A stretch of 64,000 nt of DNA, taken from the NCBI GenBank assembly GCA_020631735.1, contig CM036158.1, forward strand, positions 85,251,421-85,315,420. The letters are read 5' to 3'. Numbering within the stretch: the first letter of the stretch is position 1; every line of letters begins with the position of its first letter. This document shows positions 58,760 to 64,000 of the stretch, in pieces. The position numbers were made by a program, and so were the translations under genes. The notes below the pieces were generated by a model, which worked only from the letters and a program-made list of their open reading frames with translations, had not been told where the DNA came from and ran no database searches. This DNA comes from Saccharum officinarum (taxonomy: Eukaryota; Streptophyta; Magnoliopsida; Poales; Poaceae).

Positions 58760-59490
58760 TTTTTGAACCAAAACTATGGAGCATAAGCTCCCTAGTGCTT
58801 TATTAAAAATAGGCTAACAATAAAACTTCCAAGACGTTAGCTAAGAGCTAACAAGGGGCTAACAGACTCAGGAAGACTTTACAAACAACTCTATGAAAAC
58901 AGCCTAAGAGGCTAGCTATGGAAGAAAGCACCCATTACAAGTGATTGAGCCAATTCCTAAACAAATGAAGTTTAACTCCATTCTTGAACAAAAGCTTCTA
59001 GGATGCTAGAGATGGAGGTGTGCCATTGAAGACCCGAGCATTTCTTTCATTCCATATGCACCAAGATGCTATCATGAAGGTCTCCATAAAGAAAGGTAGT
59101 TGAGATGTGCTCCTTGATGAACTATCATTTGGAAAACACTTCCTTCGAGGGGACAAAAGATTCCTAGATAGAACTAACATTTTATGCATAAGGAACACTC
59201 AAAGAAAAGGTGCTGTATGGTTTCCTTAGTAAAATTCAGGCACATTACACAATTGTAGCCTTCATCCAAATGCTTGTGATGTCTCCTTAGAATATTTCTG
59301 GTGTTGAGCCTGTCATTAAGAAGAAGCCAACCAAAGAACTTGATTTTTTGGAACACATTTAGACTTCCATATTCACTTCGTTGATGCAGGGGGAGTGAGG
59401 GCAATGTGGTGCTGTGCATAACACTTGGTAGAGGAATACTGGGAACCCTAGATGTAAGACTAAGAGTCTTTATGATTAAGATTATCATTC
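58760..59490 (-). pseudogene. LINE 3' fragment with zf-RVT domain
   Basis: The minus strand encodes FQKIKFFGWLLLNDRLNTRN, then C-x2-C and H-x-LFFEC (CVMCLNFTKETIQHLFFEC), the zf-RVT pattern (PF13966) of plant LINEs. After a frame loss it gives FFMETFMIASWCIWNERNAR, the usual end of these proteins. The 3' end near 58760 shows the GGGAGCTTATGCTCC hairpin-like sequence and a short A-run on the minus strand. The 5' part is missing, as with most LINE copies. Confidence 0.75.
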
Positions 59491-60096
59491 TAGACCAAAA
59501 TCAACCGACAATCTATCTCATGATGTCATAAATCTAGTTTTGGACTTTGATTTTTTTTATATCTTATCTATTTCTAAAAATGTTATCCTCAAGTAAACGT
59601 CTAATTTCAAAATCAAATTTTAGAATTATTACAATAGTTGAACATTGAATGGAACCAATCAACCAAATCACCAACTATCAAATAATTCCAAAATTTACCT
59701 TCTTGGCTAATTAAGTTTCCTCTATCTGTTTTCCATTTAAGAACTAAGAAGATCAACCACTGTTGTGACACAACAGAGGAATGCTTCCTCAAATTGCTTG
59801 TCGACAGATGTTAGCGACGGTGCCCACTATGGCACTTGGTGATCGGTGATCCGGCACAGCTTGCAAATAGGCCACTGGCCGCCATAGTGCTGCCTCTTAT
59901 ATTGGGAAAAGGGATATGACGAGTGAGGATGAAGCCAGAAAGCAGGAATGACACCAGGGATAAAGGCAGGAGTGGCATAGGCCGATGAGTAAAGGGGGAA
60001 TTGAGAATGTCATGAACCTATGATCATGGCTGGTGATTGGGAGCATCACCACCGAGTGTCATTGCTGGTTTTAGGATTGAGAGCACCGCTGCCCAG
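59491..60096. other. Unassigned stretch
   Basis: AT-rich at first, then moderately GC-rich; no gene or element ends seen. Confidence 0.4.
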
Positions 60097-62200
60097 TGTT
60101 GAAAAGAGCATCTAGGCCCCTAAGTGGATTTTGATGTACTGATGACCATGGAATTAAGGATCTAATGAAATATACAAGATGATGACATATTATAAGTGAT
60201 TGTGAGAGCATGACAACACAAGGAGACCCTCAAATTCTAAAGAATACGACAAGAGCATACATGAAAGCTTATTTACATTTTTATATTTCGAAAGTGAGTA
60301 TAGGAAAAGATATACTATAAAGAGGGGTCAAATTTGGTAGCTTAAGGTGATCAACTGCTCAATCTTTTATCCAAAAGGCTAGATATCCATCTAAGCAAAC
60401 CAAAAGCCAACAATACCTTTTTCTCATTCTTTCTGGCCTTTTTTAGAAGTTTGGCAGTTGTTTATGGAACCTCCACGCCACAAAAGTTCCACGTCTAAGT
60501 GAGGAACTTCTACACTTAGACAATCAACTATTAGAGTAGAGGGGTTTAAATACTCCTTCTCTTTCTTCCTCAATAGTCCTCTTTGCATTTACTCTTCCAA
60601 TTAGGGGTGGATCCACCAATCTAGCGAGGCCTGGCAGCCGCAAGACCTCCCCGCTGGCGAGACCCTCCACCCCCGCTCCCTCCCTCAGGCCTCAGCCATG
60701 GCTGGCAGCGACCAAAGAGCACGCACACACACGGACAGAGGTAGACGAAGGTTAGGTTTGAAGCATTATTTTCACTTGGAGTTTTGGACAGCACTTGGGC
60801 TTGTTAATCGGGTTGTGTGCTCCATCCTTCCATCCGCATGAAGCCCATGTAGAATGCGAGAAGCCTCTGCGTGTGTCTAGTTCTGCCTATGGGCGTCACC
60901 GTGTCATCTCAGTTTCTCCAATCTCCATCTGATCATATTGCTACTCTGTTCATGGGCATCGTCGCATCGCACTGCTGCCTGCTTGCCGGCAGTCGCTGCT
61001 GCATTGCACACTTGACAGATGGTCTGTTGGATGCTAGTTTGCTGCTACTATCAAGTTCAGGCGTTCAGGTTCAGCGATGCAAAATTCTATTGCAGCAACA
61101 ACACAGAGGGGGAAAAAATAAAAGGTAACTGATTCAATCTATTATGAATTTGATTGGCCTATAGTTGAGCAATTGATTTACTGGATTTTTTAATTGATAC
61201 TTTTAGGATTCAAGAGATACTTTATCACCATTTCTGGTCCAAGTATGGGTACAAATACTGCTACACCTGAAGAAACAATTGAAGTTGCAGCTATAGGTAC
61301 TGCTGCTGCTGCACCTGAAGAAACTAGCACCGTTTCTTTAATTTGGTATGTTCATTCCCCATCACTTTGGTTTCATCTTTTAGAGTTTAAAAGCATCGAT
61401 TATGAGATTGTGACATGGTTTATGGAGATATATAAGTATATCATTATTTTTTCATGATATTATCTTTTGTATTCTATACAATCGCTTCGCCAAAAAAACT
61501 TGTAGTCCAAAGTTTGCCATAGGTCATTTTTTGTCCTGGATCCGCCACTACTTCCAATAGTCGTGGACAAGCTCTCCTCACCCTCATTGAAGGCTTCCCA
61601 ACCTGCCCTCTTGATTCTTGGTGAAATACCTTGTGATATTGGGCTTAGAAGCGAATTAGAGAGCTTGTGAGCAAGAGATCCAACCCTTGAGCACTTGGTT
61701 TATCCTCTGGCCACTTAATTTGTGTTTGTTACTCTTGGAGCTTGAGATCCTAGAAAGTTAGGTGTTGCCCATGTAGCACTGAATCTTGTGGGGTGCTAGG
61801 AAGTTTGTATTGCCTGAAGAAGATAGTTAGAATCCTCCAAAGCTTGACTTTGTGATTCGCTTGAGAAGAGGATAGGGTTGGAAGAGACCCAATGCCTTTG
61901 TGGCTTTCTCATCAATGAGGACATAGGCAAGCCTTGGTGACTTCATTGTACCTTAGGTTAAATCTTATGTATTGCCCCCTTATTGTTGTTGTTGTGGTGC
62001 TCTCTACTATGGTGGCAAACTTGTTTGAATTGATTTCTAGGGTTTACACCCGATCCACTTTTCCCTTAAGCTCTAACTATAGGGCTATGGTGAAAAAGGA
62101 AGGAAACACCTCTAGAAATCTTATATTCAACTCGATTTATGTTTACACTTTGTCAATTTGAGTTGTAGTAGTTTTCAGCTAGGATCCGTGGTACTTCCAC
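60097..62200 (+). repeat. Decayed Sirevirus-type LTR with a nested hAT element
   Basis: It starts TGTTGAAAAGAGCATCTAGG then CCCCTAAGTGGATTTTGATG, an opening common in grass Sirevirus-type LTRs. Without the hAT insertion the remainder is about 1.15 kb. The right border is uncertain. Confidence 0.5.
60602..61550. mobile_element. hAT-type element, 949 bp
   Basis: The ends TAGGGGTGGATCCACC and TCCTGGATCCGCCACTA are an imperfect inverted pair. The 8-bp duplication CTTCCAAT is exact (60594-60601 and 61551-61558). The interior holds short open segments (for example around 61240-61350) but no hAT transposase core, so it is non-autonomous. Confidence 0.85.
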
Positions 62201-62531
62201 ACCATGAAAGTTTGAAAGGATCTATGGATGGTGCCGTGGATTTTTAACCACGGCTAGTGATTAGCATTCGGTCTTGGGTCAATGTTGACACTTGATGCAG
62301 AAAATGTCATAGTTTTCCACTTCGTAAAAACCATCAACATACCTTGGAATAAAAAAGAAATGAGCATATTTTATGAAATAACAAGTTCCACATGTATATG
62401 GAGTATTTCTCAATAGGATATATGAAATTGGATAAGGTGGGGCTAGTGGGCCTATCCTAGAGTCAACCGACCACTCTAGTGGGTCCTACTGCCCCTAAAT
62501 CTTGTCTGGAGCCAAGAAATACAATCCTAAG

Positions 62532-63056
62532 TGTCGAAATAATTAGCTTCGGCAATACCTAGTAGCTAATCACGTAAGGTGAATCGGATGGTAGCACACG
62601 AGACAAAATAATTATACTGGTTCAGGCACGTGGTTCCCTAGTCCAGTGGGGTGATGCTTCTTCTCTGTATTTGTATGCTTAGTTACAGGGGCTCCTCCTC
62701 CTAACTGTGTGCTAGAATAAAGTAGATGGGATTAAGGACCCTGATCAAGGCCCTACAACCCCCTTGATAAGCTGAAGGGCCCTAGGGGTACCATATATAT
62801 AAGCTGAGGAGCTGGTTACAATAGATCCAATCGGCCAACATATTGTTTCCTAGTTTATAATATGGAATGTTATAGCAGATTGATTCTATTCTATCCTCTA
62901 GATACGATGATGCCAGATATTCTCATCATGCCTTGACCTCCAAGTTGATTGACTCATCTAGCCTTCGCGGGCCTCCCACGTTGTGGTCTTTAGCACGATA
63001 GACGGGCATGGTTGAATATACAGGCGGTGTATGTACCCCTACCCATATATTTGACA
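62532..63056. repeat. Solo LTR, 525 bp
   Basis: It begins TGTCGAAAT and ends TATATTTGACA (TGTC/GACA inverted). Flanks CTAAG and CTAAA match at 4 of 5. A CCATATATATAAGC motif near 62791 could serve as a TATA region. The family is not identified. Confidence 0.65.
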
Positions 63057-63116
63057 CTAAGTGATTTACACCCTTGGTTCACTTTGTGTTTTCTCTAGAC
63101 AACTCATGTACACTTT

Positions 63117-64000
63117 GAAAGGTCCCTAATTTGGTTTTGGTAATTGAATGACAACCTAGGTGGACTAATGTGTTTAAATGTGAGATACACAGGTGATTAG
63201 TCCACAGGTACATGTGTGTGAGCAATACATGCTATGGAGGTGAAATGGTTTGGATATGTTGCAAAGCTCACATATGTGATGAAGGAGCTCATTGCATATG
63301 AGATATGACATTAAGTCATGTGACTAAGGTGGAGAAGATCAAGACAAGACTTGGCTTGATGGACCGGTTGCAAGCGTGAAGGCAAGTTGAAGGCTTTGAA
63401 GGATGGATCGAGTGGCGGTGAACCTTGAGCAAGACTTGGCGCCGATGGATGAAGGCAATGGTGAAAAGCAAGTGAGGTCAAGATCGATGAACTAACAAGG
63501 TCACTGATGATATGAAGTGGATCATATCATTTGTGATATGGTTGGTGCATGTGTTGCATCAACGATGGAGGAATTGGAATGGAATGCGCAAGACAAAGGT
63601 ATATTTGTAAAGCATTTCATTTCACCAGTCATAGGTGTGTGGAGAAGTTTATGACCAGGTTTAGGATAGATGGCCATACCATCAAGAGGGCAAACTTGTT
63701 TGCTTATCAATCATCTAGTGACACTTGAGTGATCAAACTTTGCGTTGTTGCTAGGATTGAGTGGCGTGGTGAATGAGTGACTAATCCTTTTGAAAAATAA
63801 TTGTGAAAATTACTAACACATATTCACATGGTGGTGTACACTTGGTGGTGTTGGCATATTTGCAAAGGAGAAGTTGTTGAGAAGAAAAAGAGGAGAAACA
63901 GGGACTGGACTCTGCTGATGGGCAGGACCTGACTTTGCCTAGGTGGGTCTGGTCACTAACCCTAGCCTCGGGCGTGGCCAGTGAGAGTTTCGGACCCTGC
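63117..64000 (+). repeat. Start of a Sirevirus-type LTR, cut by the window end
   Basis: TGAAAGGTCCCTAATTTGG followed by TTTTGGTAATTGAATGACAA is the characteristic opening. The sequence continues to the window end, where a GC-richer segment (GGTCTGGTCACTAACC) would begin the CpG block. Confidence 0.75.

Noticed and set aside
60871..61128. 85-codon ORF in the hAT element as a host gene
   Set aside because: It lies wholly within an element with inverted ends and an exact 8-bp duplication, and has no domain.
1..64000. CRISPR arrays, bacterial operons, riboswitches, rRNA or tRNA genes
   Set aside because: Nothing with regular spacers or RNA-gene structure was seen by eye; tRNA and small RNA genes were not searched by program and could be missed.

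Overview
This window is nuclear DNA of a grass. The evidence is the density and kind of repeats: a Tekay/Del-type chromovirus with ~4 kb LTRs, Sirevirus-type copia elements with CpG-rich LTRs and multiple polypurine tracts, a CRM-like gypsy element, CACTA, Mutator-like, hAT and Tourist elements. An Andropogoneae/panicoid grass (sorghum, sugarcane, Miscanthus or maize group) is the likeliest source, but that is inference. Only one intact host gene is recognisable: a two-exon GATA transcription factor at 43446-44703 (+).

Left third (1-26995): a retroelement nest at least four levels deep. A LINE remnant (RT and zf-RVT pieces, 25826-26995, +) was hit by a CRM-like gypsy element (18703-25825, +). 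Its 5' LTR was hit by a Sirevirus-like copia element (3' part at 13964-18702, +). The copia pol was hit by a Tekay-type chromovirus on the minus strand (5' LTR 9988-13963, internal region 3360-9987, 3' LTR ending at 3359). Left of that 3' LTR, past a 100-N gap, is a second copy of the chromovirus leader rather than host sequence, so the visible order is internal-LTR-internal-LTR.

The most interesting object is in the Tekay element. Between the primer-binding site and gag lies an extra ORF in the element's own orientation. From the methionine at 9199 its product starts with a near-perfect copy of the histone H3 N-terminal tail: 13 of the first 13 residues match, K4 and K9 are kept, and K14, K18 and K23 are all arginine. 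A non-histone domain and then a coiled coil with an acidic end follow; the two halves are separated by a one-base frame break. The same element's integrase ends in a chromodomain-like segment, the class of module that reads methylated H3 tails.

Middle (27000-48000): AT-rich and GC-rich intergenic DNA with many small DNA transposons (hAT-type, Tourist, Stowaway-like) and a complete-ended Mutator-like element (36511-40334, exact 9-bp target duplication), then the GATA gene with its CT-rich leader, then a decayed LTR.

Right third (47995-64000): a minus-strand Sirevirus-type solo LTR (47995-58684) is split by a CACTA element (48455-57119, ATT duplication). The CACTA element is in turn split by a second Mutator-like element (51089-55075, exact 9-bp duplication) and carries a Tourist MITE. 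Both Mutator-like elements keep the MuDR N-terminal and SWIM zinc-finger coding segments but have lost the catalytic DDE core. A minus-strand LINE 3' fragment, a decayed LTR carrying a hAT element, a 525-bp solo LTR and the start of another Sirevirus-type LTR complete the window.
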